A stretch of DNA of 64,000 bases from Fulvivirgaceae bacterium JP3-4 (lineage in GTDB: Bacteria; Bacteroidota; Bacteroidia; Cytophagales; Cyclobacteriaceae), in the NCBI GenBank assembly GCA_029309925.1, contig JARKND010000001.1:1116001-1180000 (forward strand), given 5' to 3'. Below are positions 18,415 through 26,626 of this stretch, piece by piece; the stretch's first letter is position 1; every line of letters begins with the position of its first letter. The notes beneath the pieces were generated by a model. The model ran no database searches. It saw only the letters and a list, made by a program, of their open reading frames with translations, and was not told where the DNA came from. A program made the translations under genes and the position numbers.

Positions 18415-18522
18415 ATGAACGCGAGCCAAAACATAGCACACCTTTCAGCTGCACCTTCGTTGGTGACTGTGGCTACTTCGTTCATTCCCGCTACAACTAC
18501 AACTACAATTATTACGGGGTAA
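18415..18522 (+). CDS. thrL: Threonine-operon leader peptide
   Basis: A 35-codon reading frame (ATG at 18415, TAA at 18520) ends in ATTTTTIITG. Seven of the last 15 codons encode threonine or isoleucine in a row (ACA ACT ACA ACT ACA ATT ATT, then ACG). It lies about 100 bases upstream of thrA. This matches the design of leader peptides whose ribosome stalling controls transcription attenuation of threonine operons. The symbol thrL is used by analogy only; the peptide has no sequence similarity to the enteric one beyond the Thr/Ile run. Confidence 0.75.
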   Translation: MNASQNIAHLSAAPSLVTVATSFIPATTTTTIITG

Positions 18523-18551
18523 CCCGTGTTCATTTTTTACCCCAACCCGTG
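18514..18551 (+). promoter_or_regulatory. Candidate attenuator structures of the threonine operon
   Basis: ACGGG (18514-18518) can pair with CCCGT (18523-18527) around GTAA, followed by a TTTTTT run (18532-18537). Alternatively GGGGTAA can pair with TTACCCC across the T run, and a second CCCGT copy (18547-18551, within the repeated AACCCGTGT) offers a further partner. The mutually exclusive pairings overlap the leader stop codon. Which form terminates is not decided from sequence alone. Confidence 0.55.
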
Positions 18552-18624
18552 TCTGCATATGTTCATTTCAAGGAGGTGAGCAGGATCAGATCAACTTTTT
18601 CAAACACGACTTACTCAATCAAAA

Positions 18625-21072
18625 ATGAAAATTCTAAAATTCGGTGGTTCGTCAGTGGCGACACCGCAGCGTATACAGTCTGTCATCGAAATCCTCAAGC
18701 CTTATCTGAAGGAGGAAGTTGCTATCGTTTTTTCAGCATTCGGTGGCGTAACAGATCAGCTTATCCAGATCTCGAAACTTGCTCTTGAAGGAAACCACGA
18801 GTACAAGAGCAAGCTCGAGCAACTTCAGAAGCGCCATCTCGATGTGGTGCGGGAGCTGGTCAGCGTGCAGCGGCAGAGCAGTATTCTCGCCCAGGTGAAG
18901 ATCAAGGTGAATGAACTGGAAGATGTTCTTCATGGCGTATACCTTGTGAAAGAAAGAACGCCACGGACACTTGACTACATCATGAGCTTCGGAGAGCGCT
19001 TGTCTGCCTATATCATTGCAGAAGTTATGCGCGACCAGGCGCTGGCTGTTGAATATCTCGATGCGCGCACGGTGATCCGCACTGACAGTAATTATGGTCA
19101 TGCGAAAGTAGACTATGCAATCACCAACAAGCAGATTGCAGATCATTTCAGACATCATCAGGATGTTCAGATCATTACAGGGTTTATCGCGACAGCGGAA
19201 AACGGAGAGACCACTACGCTTGGACGCAGCGGATCTGATTACACGGCCGCAATTTTTGCTGGCGCGCTTCATGCAAAAGACCTGGAGATATGGACGGATG
19301 TTGACGGAATGATGACGGCAGACCCACGACTGGTGAAGAAAGCATTCACGGTTCCGGAAATGAGCTATGAGGAGGCTATGGAACTTTCACATTTCGGTGC
19401 CAAAGTGATTTTTCCTGCGACCATGCAACCCGCGATGATCAATCGCATTCCCATCTGGATCAAAAATACTTTCAACCCAACCTTTAAAGGAACGAAGATT
19501 CATGCAGATGCCAGCAATGGTAAGCTGATCAAGGGCATCTCGTCTATGAGTGGCATCAGCCTGCTAAATGTGCAGGGAAGTGGCCTTCTTGGCGTAGTAG
19601 GATTTTCCATGCGTCTGTTTGCAACACTCGCGCGTGAAAAGGTGAATGTTATTCTCATCAGCCAGGCATCTTCTGAACACTCCATATGCATTGCTGTCGA
19701 CAGTCATTATGCACAGGCTGCAAAAGTTGCTATCGACCGTGAATTCCAGAACGAGATCAGAAATGAAGAAGTCGATGAGGTAATGGTCGAGCAGGACCTT
19801 GCGATTGTAGCGGTAGTAGGTGATGGCATGAAGCAAAGTCCGGGAACGAGCGGGAGGATGTTTGCAGCGCTTGGAAAAAATGGCGTGAACGTTTCTGCGA
19901 TCGCACAGGGATCTTCCGAACGAAATATTTCTGCAGTTGTTCGGCAGCAGGATGTAGGGAAGGCGTTGCAGGCACTGCATGAAGCCTTTTTCCTGTCAGA
20001 CCGGAAATTGTTAAATCTCTTCCTTGTCGGTACGGGGCTGATCGGCAACGCGCTGATCAATATGGTAAACGAGCAGTTCTCGAAACTTGCTGAGGATAAT
20101 CTACTTGAAGTGAATGTGGTTGGCATTGCCAACAGCAAGAAGATGCTTTTTAATGAAGACGGGCTCAATCTGAAAACCTGCCTTGCAGAAATGAAAGAAA
20201 AAGGTGAAAGCATGAAGATGTCCTCGTATGTTGACAGGATGCTTGCGCTCAACCTTCCGAACAGCATTTTTGTGGATTGTACATCAAGTGAGGAAGTGAC
20301 CGACTGTTATGAAGCGATTCTGTCGGGTAATATTTCAGTAGTCACTCCAAACAAGAAAGCCAATTCAGGTTCGCAGCAGAAATACAATACGCTTCGCAAA
20401 ACAGCGATGAGACGTGGCGCGAAATTTCTTTATGAGACGAACGTGGGAGCAGGACTTCCTGTAATCAATACGCTGAACGATTTGCTGCTCAGCGGTGACA
20501 AAGTGTTCAGCATCGAAGGTGTGTTAAGTGGAACGTTGAATTTCATCTTCAGCAATTTCACCGAGGGGAAAAAATTCAGTGAGGTAGTGAAGGAGGCGAA
20601 AGCCAAAGGGTATACGGAGCCTGATCCGCGCGATGATCTCAGTGGGATGGATGTGGCGCGAAAGATCCTCATACTTTCACGCGAAACCGGATTGAATCTT
20701 GAACTGGGCGACATCAAAGTTGAGAACCTTGTGCCCGCAGATTGTCAGGGCGACATTTCTGTTGATCAGTTTTTCAAGAATCTCGAGAAACACGATGCAG
20801 CATTTGAAAAGCTCCGCGCGAAGGCTTGTGCAAACCAGGAGAAACTGAGATACAAAGCAGTTTTAAAAGATGGTGAAGTGAAAGTCGAGCTTGGTTCTGT
20901 AAAGGATCAGCATCCGTTTTATAGTTTATCGGGAAGCGATAACATCATCCTGCTGACAACCGAACGCTACCATGAACGGCCAATGGTGATCCGCGGGCCT
21001 GGTGCTGGTGCTGCCGTGACCGCTGCGGGAGTTTTTGCCGATGTAATTCGTATTGGACACTATGCAAAATAG
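18625..21072 (+). CDS. thrA: Bifunctional aspartate kinase/homoserine dehydrogenase I
   Basis: An 815-residue fusion enzyme of the aspartate pathway. The aspartokinase part begins with KILKFGGSSVATPQRI and has GRSGSDYTAAIFAGAL; two ACT-type regulatory modules lie at about residues 310-455. The homoserine dehydrogenase part begins near 463 with the nucleotide-binding FLVGTGLIGNALI, then VTPNKKANSG and DPRDDLSGMDVARK (catalytic Asp/Lys region). It phosphorylates aspartate and reduces aspartate semialdehyde to homoserine. It is first in a thrABC operon. A strong SD-like AAGGAGGTGA lies unusually far upstream (18570-18579). Confidence 0.96.
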   Translation: MKILKFGGSSVATPQRIQSVIEILKPYLKEEVAIVFSAFGGVTDQLIQISKLALEGNHEYKSKLEQLQKRHLDVVRELVSVQRQSSILAQVKIKVNELEDVLHGVYLVKERTPRTLDYIMSFGERLSAYIIAEVMRDQALAVEYLDARTVIRTDSNYGHAKVDYAITNKQIADHFRHHQDVQIITGFIATAENGETTTLGRSGSDYTAAIFAGALHAKDLEIWTDVDGMMTADPRLVKKAFTVPEMSYEEAMELSHFGAKVIFPATMQPAMINRIPIWIKNTFNPTFKGTKIHADASNGKLIKGISSMSGISLLNVQGSGLLGVVGFSMRLFATLAREKVNVILISQASSEHSICIAVDSHYAQAAKVAIDREFQNEIRNEEVDEVMVEQDLAIVAVVGDGMKQSPGTSGRMFAALGKNGVNVSAIAQGSSERNISAVVRQQDVGKALQALHEAFFLSDRKLLNLFLVGTGLIGNALINMVNEQFSKLAEDNLLEVNVVGIANSKKMLFNEDGLNLKTCLAEMKEKGESMKMSSYVDRMLALNLPNSIFVDCTSSEEVTDCYEAILSGNISVVTPNKKANSGSQQKYNTLRKTAMRRGAKFLYETNVGAGLPVINTLNDLLLSGDKVFSIEGVLSGTLNFIFSNFTEGKKFSEVVKEAKAKGYTEPDPRDDLSGMDVARKILILSRETGLNLELGDIKVENLVPADCQGDISVDQFFKNLEKHDAAFEKLRAKACANQEKLRYKAVLKDGEVKVELGSVKDQHPFYSLSGSDNIILLTTERYHERPMVIRGPGAGAAVTAAGVFADVIRIGHYAK

Positions 21073-21078
21073 CCTCAG

Positions 21079-21111
21079 GCTTTTGGCGAATGCGCTGTCT
21101 TTGCCAAAAGC
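21079..21111 (+). repeat. Intercistronic hairpin between thrA and thrB
   Basis: Perfect 9-base arms GCTTTTGGC (21079-21087) and GCCAAAAGC (21103-21111) lie just after the thrA stop with a 15-base loop. There is no T run, so it is more likely an mRNA-processing or stability hairpin than a terminator. Confidence 0.6.
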
Positions 21112-21190
21112 CAATCGCTAACAGGCAATAGCCTGGAATTGACGCGTATCCAAGAAATAAGATGATGAACCCAATAACCACCGACAAGTT

Positions 21191-22120
21191 GTGAAGACCA
21201 TAAAAGCTTTTGCGCCTGCTACTGTTGCCAATGTTTCCTGCGGCTTTGATGTTTTTGGATTTGCTGTTGAACAGCCTGGTGATGAAGTGACGCTTACGCT
21301 TACAAAAACTCCGGGCGTGAGGATGACCAAAATTGAAGGTGACGGAGGCAGACTTCCGCTTGAAGCCGAAAAGAACACGGCAGGTGTGGCGGTTATCTCT
21401 TTTCTGAAGTCGATTGATAGTGATGCGGGAGTGGAGATCTTTCTGAAAAAAAATTTACCGCTTGGGAGCGGGATGGGTTCGAGCGCTGCGAGTGCTGCTG
21501 CGGCCCTTGCCGGGATCAACCATCTTCTTGGTGAGCCTTTATCGAGGAGGGAGCTTTTGCCTTTTGCGATGGAGTCAGAACGGATTGCCTGCGGCTCTGC
21601 GCATGCCGACAACGTTGCACCATCACTGCTTGGCGGCTTCGTGCTGATCAGAGGCTATGAGCCGCTTGACGTGGTTTCAATTCCCACCCCTGACAATTTG
21701 TTTTGTACCCTTGTACATCCCCATCTCGAACTGAAGACGCAGGACTCGCGCCAGGTGCTGCGTTCAACCATACCGTTGAAAGATGCAATCACACAATGGG
21801 GAAATATTGCCGGACTCATTGCCGGGCTCATGAAACCTGACTTTGGCCTGATCGGCAGGTCGCTCAAGGATGTTGTGGCAGAGCCCATCCGGTCACTACT
21901 CATTCCCGGCTTCGATGTTATTAAAGAAAAGGCTGTGGAATCAGGAGCGCTGGGTTGTGGAATTTCCGGATCCGGTCCAACAATTTTCGCGCTAAGCACC
22001 GAAAAGGAAACTGCGCTGAGAACTGGCAAAGCAATTCAGCAGGAATTCAAAAAACTAAAGCTTGAAAGCGAAGTCTACATCTCGCGAATCAATTCAACAG
22101 GCGCAAAAGTTATCTCATGA
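21191..22120 (+). CDS. thrB: Homoserine kinase
   Basis: A 309-residue GHMP-family kinase that phosphorylates homoserine, the third dedicated step to threonine. The start is GTG at 21191 (then AAG ACC ATA). The N-terminus reads KTIKAFAPATVANVSCGFDV, the ATP loop is LPLGSGMGSSAASAAAALAG near residue 90, and the GCGISGSGPTIFALS motif is near 255. It lies 118 bases after thrA, with a hairpin in the gap, and 41 bases before thrC. Confidence 0.96.
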   Translation: MKTIKAFAPATVANVSCGFDVFGFAVEQPGDEVTLTLTKTPGVRMTKIEGDGGRLPLEAEKNTAGVAVISFLKSIDSDAGVEIFLKKNLPLGSGMGSSAASAAAALAGINHLLGEPLSRRELLPFAMESERIACGSAHADNVAPSLLGGFVLIRGYEPLDVVSIPTPDNLFCTLVHPHLELKTQDSRQVLRSTIPLKDAITQWGNIAGLIAGLMKPDFGLIGRSLKDVVAEPIRSLLIPGFDVIKEKAVESGALGCGISGSGPTIFALSTEKETALRTGKAIQQEFKKLKLESEVYISRINSTGAKVIS

Positions 22121-22152
22121 CCATTGCATTCCCAATGCCCAATTTCTAATTC
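22121..22152. repeat. Single-arm heptad repeat between thrB and thrC
   Basis: Read on the minus strand, the gap contains the 7-base words GGAATTA, GAAATTG, GGCATTG and GGAATGC in tandem. No full opposite arm is present. It resembles one arm of the inverted heptad elements elsewhere in the window. Confidence 0.55.
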
Positions 22153-22161
22153 CCGACCACA

Positions 22162-23472
22162 ATGATCCTTTACAGCACCAGAAATAAATCACACCGGGTT
22201 ACATTGAAAGATGCCGTGATCCGCGGGCTTGCTCCTGACAATGGACTTTACATGCCAACGGAAATCAAACCACTTCCTGAAAAGTTTTTTAAATCCCTTC
22301 CCGAAAAATCGTTTAGCGAAATCTCGTTTCAAGTTGCCAGTCATTTGATCGGGGATTCATTACCGGTAACGGAATTAAAAAGGATTATCGATCATACGAT
22401 TCAGTTCGATGCGCCACTGGTTGAAGTTGAAAGCAGTGTATATGCACTTGAATTGTTTCACGGGCCGACACTGGCATTTAAAGATTTTGGCGCGCGCTTT
22501 ATGTCGCAGCTGCTGGGCTACTTTGCGCGTGAGGAGAAAAAAGAAATCGTGATATTGGCAGCAACGTCAGGAGACACAGGCAGTGCTGTTGCGAACGGAT
22601 TCCTTGGTGTGAAGGGAACGCGTGTAGTAGTTTTATATCCCAAAGGGAAAGTGAGTGTTATCCAGGAAAAGCAATTCACAACGCTGGGACAAAACATCAC
22701 CGCAATTGAAGTCGATGGTACGTTTGACGACTGCCAGACACTTGTCAAAAAGGCTTTTCAGGATGAAGAACTCCGTGCCGAATTTTTTCTTACTTCGGCC
22801 AACTCGATTAACATAGCACGGCTTATTCCTCAATCCTTTTATTACTTCTATGCATTCAGCAGGCTGATGCACCTCAAAAAGCCTGTCGTGTTCTCCGTAC
22901 CCAGCGGCAATTTTGGAAACTTGACAGGTGGGCTGCTGGCGAAACGCATGGGCCTCGACATCGCCCACTTTGTTGTGTCTACCAATAAAAATGATGTGGT
23001 TCCCGAATACCTTCAAACAAAAAAATTCAATCCTCGCCCATCAGTTCAGACTATAAGCAACGCAATGGATGTTGGCAATCCGAGCAACTTCGAGCGCATT
23101 CTAGAAATCTTCGACAATGATTTTGAGGCGTTAAGCAATGCGGTTTCTGGCTTCTGCATTTCTGACGATGAGACACGCAACGTAATGAAACAGGTTGAAC
23201 GGGAAACGAACTATATACTCGATCCCCATGGAGCAGTTGCTTACGCAGGTCTTAAAAAATATTTGAAAGGTAAAGATCAGGTCGGTGTTTTCCTCGAGAC
23301 CGCCCATCCGGCAAAATTCCTTGAGGTAGTGGAGGAAACGCTCGGAAGAAAACTGACTCTGCCCGACAAACTCGCTGACTTCCTGCGGAGAGAAAAAAAA
23401 TCGCTGCGATCAAGTGCGGACTTTGCCGCTATTAAAAAACTTTTAGTCAACACGCTCAGCGTTGCCGATTAG
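22162..23472 (+). CDS. thrC: Threonine synthase
   Basis: A 436-residue PLP enzyme converting O-phosphohomoserine to threonine. The N-terminus has YSTRNKSHRVTLKDAVIRGL and APDNGLYMP, the PLP lysine lies in HGPTLAFKDFGARFM near residue 108, and the phosphate loop is ATSGDTGSAVANGF. It ends the thrABC operon. Its last 30 bases overlap the convergent minus-strand membrane protein gene. Confidence 0.96.
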   Translation: MILYSTRNKSHRVTLKDAVIRGLAPDNGLYMPTEIKPLPEKFFKSLPEKSFSEISFQVASHLIGDSLPVTELKRIIDHTIQFDAPLVEVESSVYALELFHGPTLAFKDFGARFMSQLLGYFAREEKKEIVILAATSGDTGSAVANGFLGVKGTRVVVLYPKGKVSVIQEKQFTTLGQNITAIEVDGTFDDCQTLVKKAFQDEELRAEFFLTSANSINIARLIPQSFYYFYAFSRLMHLKKPVVFSVPSGNFGNLTGGLLAKRMGLDIAHFVVSTNKNDVVPEYLQTKKFNPRPSVQTISNAMDVGNPSNFERILEIFDNDFEALSNAVSGFCISDDETRNVMKQVERETNYILDPHGAVAYAGLKKYLKGKDQVGVFLETAHPAKFLEVVEETLGRKLTLPDKLADFLRREKKSLRSSADFAAIKKLLVNTLSVAD

Positions 23473-24615
23473 TTTGTGTTTCACAAACGCCCACATTTTT
23501 GCTGCGCCTCCGGCCGCGAGTACAACAACCGCTGGCTCCATCGGAATGTAAAATCTGTTATCCCAATCTACTGTTGAAAAACCGATAAGGAGGCAATTGA
23601 TAGCGATTGTTGACAGACAGAAGATTGCAATATCACGCCTCAAAATCGTCCGAAGGCCAATGACAGCCCACCAATATACTGCGATGAGAAAGGTAATCGT
23701 CACTGCGTTGTGAAGCAGGGAATAGTAGGGACGAATACCAGACATCAGATAAAAGATTTTTAGGGACGCTGCTTTCGCGAAGTGCCCGGGGTTATGATAG
23801 ATAAAATCAGCAATCTTCATTACCGCATTGGCCGATGTGTCAGGCGCAATGAGTCCGTCCGTTGGTAATCGCAGGCTTTCGAAGTACAGGGGTCGGCCTT
23901 CGATGGAGTCCATATAGGTGATGATATTCCCCCTGACATACTGTTCTGTAAAATCCCAGATGGAAAACATCACGATGCCTCCTGCTGCTAAAAATGCAAA
24001 CAGTGCCGTCAGAACTCCAAACCTGAACAACGGCCTGGCGCGCAAAGATTCCCGGTAACGGTAGAGCCAAAAAATGGTGACGCTGATAATGCTGATCACT
24101 CCGGTTGGCCGCGTCAGCAGAGAAGCAATGCAGAGTATTATCAATGTAAAAAAATCACGCTTGCCGTCTTTAAAGAAAGTCAGGTGATACAACAAGAAGC
24201 AGAGCAGGCTGCAGGCGAGAGACTCCGTCATCAATGCGGTGTTCCATTGAATGTTGTCCCACCAGAGCGTGTAGATCAGCGCAGCGCACAGGCCAGCGCT
24301 GCGTGCGTTGTATGCGCGTGCTGCAATTTTATAAAGCGCTAGTGCGGCAAAGAAGGAAATTGCAGACTGCAGGAACAAAAATACAGTGAGACTGCTGTCG
24401 GCTTTCTCAAGAATTCCGACAAGCAAAATTGGAATAATGTAAAACGTGTAGCCGGGCCGTGGGAGTGGGGCATTTTCCACGAGTTCCTGTCCCATGTCGC
24501 GATAGCCACGCGAGTCAAAGAGATCAGCCCGCAATCCGGGATATTGAAAAAGTATGCTGTGGATGACAATCCAGACGCAGACGATGAGCGCTATATCTTT
24601 TTTTTCCGGAGACAT
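23443..24615 (-). CDS. GT-C-type (family 39-like) membrane glycosyltransferase
   Basis: A polytopic protein of about 390 residues with roughly ten hydrophobic helices. The first extracytoplasmic loop has ADLFDSRGYRDMGQELVE, an acidic loop typical of GT-C and ArnT/PMT-like enzymes that use lipid-linked sugars. The start at 24615 forms a TGATG overlap with the pcm stop and is preferred over the ATG at 24627. The 3' end overlaps thrC by 30 bases in convergent orientation. Donor and acceptor are unknown. Confidence 0.7.
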   Translation of the reverse strand: MSPEKKDIALIVCVWIVIHSILFQYPGLRADLFDSRGYRDMGQELVENAPLPRPGYTFYIIPILLVGILEKADSSLTVFLFLQSAISFFAALALYKIAARAYNARSAGLCAALIYTLWWDNIQWNTALMTESLACSLLCFLLYHLTFFKDGKRDFFTLIILCIASLLTRPTGVISIISVTIFWLYRYRESLRARPLFRFGVLTALFAFLAAGGIVMFSIWDFTEQYVRGNIITYMDSIEGRPLYFESLRLPTDGLIAPDTSANAVMKIADFIYHNPGHFAKAASLKIFYLMSGIRPYYSLLHNAVTITFLIAVYWWAVIGLRTILRRDIAIFCLSTIAINCLLIGFSTVDWDNRFYIPMEPAVVVLAAGGAAKMWAFVKHKLIGNAERVD

Positions 24616-25265
24616 CAGGATTTCCATCCCTGCTCGCCCAAGAGCGGAACAAACGCGAAATTCGCAAACTCTTCTTTTTGAAGCTTATCGCCTGTTTTCC
24701 GGATTCTAAGCATCCGTTGCGATTCACGGTCACCTACCGGGATTATCAGAATACCGCCATCTGCCAGCTGGTCGGTTAAGGCTTTGGGGATGACAGGGGC
24801 GCCAGCCGTGACGATAATTTTATTAAAAGGGGCCTTTGCCGGCAGGCCTTTCGAACCATCCCCATAGAAAAAGTACGGATTATACCCGATTTGGGGCAAA
24901 AACGACTTTGTCTGTTCGAAAAGGACCCGATTGTACTCTATTGTATATACACGGGCTCCGAGTTCAACAAGTATGCAGGCCTGATATCCCGAGCCAGTGC
25001 CGATTTCAAGCACCTTGTCGCCCGGCCGGATTTCGAGCTTTTCGGATTGGAATGCAACAGTATACGGTTGGCTGATCGTCTGGCCTTCTCCGATCGGAAA
25101 AGCTTTGTCCTGATAAGCGTGCTCAAGAAGGGCGTTTTCAAAGAAAAAATGTCTCGGAACCTTCGCAATGGCCGCTAAAACACGGGCGTCAGAGATGCCC
25201 TTTTTTTCGAGCATTTTAACCAGTTTATTGCGCAATCCCCGCTGCTTATAATTATCCTCTAACAT
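24615..25265 (-). CDS. pcm: Protein-L-isoaspartate O-methyltransferase
   Basis: A SAM-dependent repair enzyme that methylates isoaspartyl residues in damaged proteins. The ATG at 25265 (MLEDNYKQRGLRNKLV) gives about 216 residues, the family length; an earlier ATG at 25301 adds 12 residues not typical of Pcm. Motifs: GQTISQPYTVAFQ, VLEIGTGSGYQACIL (SAM site) and KIIVTAGAPVIPKAL. The stop overlaps the start of the GT-C gene by one base. Confidence 0.93.
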   Translation of the reverse strand: MLEDNYKQRGLRNKLVKMLEKKGISDARVLAAIAKVPRHFFFENALLEHAYQDKAFPIGEGQTISQPYTVAFQSEKLEIRPGDKVLEIGTGSGYQACILVELGARVYTIEYNRVLFEQTKSFLPQIGYNPYFFYGDGSKGLPAKAPFNKIIVTAGAPVIPKALTDQLADGGILIIPVGDRESQRMLRIRKTGDKLQKEEFANFAFVPLLGEQGWKS

Positions 25266-25349
25266 GCAATTTTGGCACAAAAAAGCCATTTTTTCAGGCA
25301 TAACAAAGTTTGAGAAATTCTTTAGGAAAATTCGAACCGATGCCGTTAC

Positions 25350-25490
25350 TTTAAAGTCCTCTCCGCACAGTGATTCAGCTTTTTGCCATAGCGTTTTCCT
25401 GTGTAACCTGCTCCTGACAGTAGAGAGGAGAAATCCTAAAAACTACTGCAAGGGCAGGTATAGGAGGGAAGTTTCGACTTCCCTTTTTTT
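25350..25490 (+). ncRNA. Candidate structured small RNA with terminator
   Basis: The 251-base gap between pcm and the phosphotriesterase gene has no good coding frame, but a plus-strand terminator (25466-25490) that no plus-strand gene explains. Upstream of it, nested arms pair: TCCT with AGGA, CCTGC with GCAGG, CAGTAG with CTACTG, and AGGA with TCCT around a GAAA tetraloop, forming one long bulged hairpin at about 25397-25466. The 5' end is a guess; a weak TACTTTAA box lies at 25347-25354. The shape is compatible with a 6S-type RNA but this is not established. Confidence 0.45.
25466..25490 (+). terminator. Strong rho-independent terminator with TTCG loop
   Basis: The arms GGGAAGT (25466-25472) and ACTTCCC (25477-25483) enclose a TTCG tetraloop and are followed by seven T residues. 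It points along the plus strand, where no protein gene precedes it. Confidence 0.88.
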
Positions 25491-25516
25491 ATGTCCGAAA
25501 ATTCGCATTCCCCGAC

Positions 25517-26548
25517 TTACTTCTTCAGCCTTCTGACCGCCACAGTAAATGCGTTTCGTGGATTCTGATGTATCAGATTTTTGATTTCAACATCGGTGAG
25601 GTTTCGTTGCTCCAGCTGAGGGATAAGTTTCTTAAACAGAGTGGTGAAACTCCGGAAGTTTCCGCCACCTGGTTTGCCAGGCTCGAACCATCCGGCATCG
25701 TGCGAGATGAGCAGGCGATGAAGGCAATTTTCCTTTTTCATAAACTCAACGTGGTCTGCGTAAGCGCTTGCGTTCTCATCGTTCAAACCATCGAGACTTA
25801 CCCACGCACCATCTTTCACGGCCTTTACAAAAAAACTTCTGTCAGTTTCATTTTGCGCATGAACCCAAATGAATGCTGAGGGATCTATCTTTCCTCTCTT
25901 CAGCATTTCAATCTGTTCCATCGCTGGAATTGCGGGACCCGTGTGCGAAGCGATCGTCAATCCGGTTTTGACATGCGTGATGATCGCTGCCTGAATTAAT
26001 TTTTTTGAGATGTCGGTCAGCGGTCCGGGATTCACACTCGTCTTTATAAAGCCAGGCTTGATTCCGGTTTTGTCGATGCCAAATTTCCATTCATTGATCC
26101 ACCGGTTAGCCAGCGCGTCAGCAGTTTCAGTGAAGGCATGGTCAGGGAGAAATTTGTTGTCCGAACCTCCATAGTAACCGGTGTTGGTAATGATATTGAT
26201 TTGAGCGGTGGAAGATAATTTCTCCAGCAGCACCACATCCCTGCCAAGGTAGTTTGGTGTGCAGTCGATCAGTGTATTGCATCCGGCAACTCTGGCTTCA
26301 TCGAGATAAGGGAGAACCTTGTCCATTACCTCGTCTCTGTTCCACCGTTCATTGTTGATGAGTTTAGCACCGATGAAATCGACAAGGATGTGTTCATGCG
26401 GGAGTGTGTTTCCGATCGATGCCGGGTCAACAGGGCCGCGAACGGTCATAATAATTGGTGATTTTCCCTGCGCTGGGTGTCGAAATGAGCTCGCGGTGGC
26501 GGCAAGTACGGGTAAAGTAAAAAGGAATTGTCTACGGGTCTGTCGCAT
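25517..26548 (-). CDS. Exported phosphotriesterase-family hydrolase
   Basis: A 343-residue TIM-barrel metal hydrolase of the phosphotriesterase-related family (lactonase/PTE-like). A Tat signal is visible at the N-terminus (TRRQFLFTLPVLAATASS). Metal ligands: LPHEHILVDF (His-X-His), the bridging lysine in GFIKTSVNPG, then ASHTG, VHAQNE and the late ISHDAG aspartate. The natural substrate is unknown; related proteins hydrolyse lactones or phosphoesters. It is monocistronic as far as visible, divergent from the HYC_CC_PP gene. Confidence 0.88.
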   Translation of the reverse strand: MRQTRRQFLFTLPVLAATASSFRHPAQGKSPIIMTVRGPVDPASIGNTLPHEHILVDFIGAKLINNERWNRDEVMDKVLPYLDEARVAGCNTLIDCTPNYLGRDVVLLEKLSSTAQINIITNTGYYGGSDNKFLPDHAFTETADALANRWINEWKFGIDKTGIKPGFIKTSVNPGPLTDISKKLIQAAIITHVKTGLTIASHTGPAIPAMEQIEMLKRGKIDPSAFIWVHAQNETDRSFFVKAVKDGAWVSLDGLNDENASAYADHVEFMKKENCLHRLLISHDAGWFEPGKPGGGNFRSFTTLFKKLIPQLEQRNLTDVEIKNLIHQNPRNAFTVAVRRLKK

Positions 26549-26589
26549 GATATTACCGGTTCAAACTTTATTTCTAATTTTTTCGTTAG

Positions 26590-26597
26590 TATCTTTG
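26590..26597 (+). promoter_or_regulatory. Candidate -7 promoter box TATCTTTG
   Basis: TATCTTTG matches the Bacteroidota TANNTTTG -7 consensus exactly. It lies about 30 bases upstream of the preferred GTG start of the HYC_CC_PP gene. The corresponding -33 element is weak. Confidence 0.4.
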
Positions 26598-26626
26598 TGG
26601 TCGTGAAAAGAGTCGCAAACAAATCG

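Noticed and set aside
26528-26626. Earlier start of the HYC_CC_PP gene at 26528
   Set aside because: It would overlap the divergent Tat gene and place residues before the candidate promoter box, while later GTG starts give a normal signal peptide.
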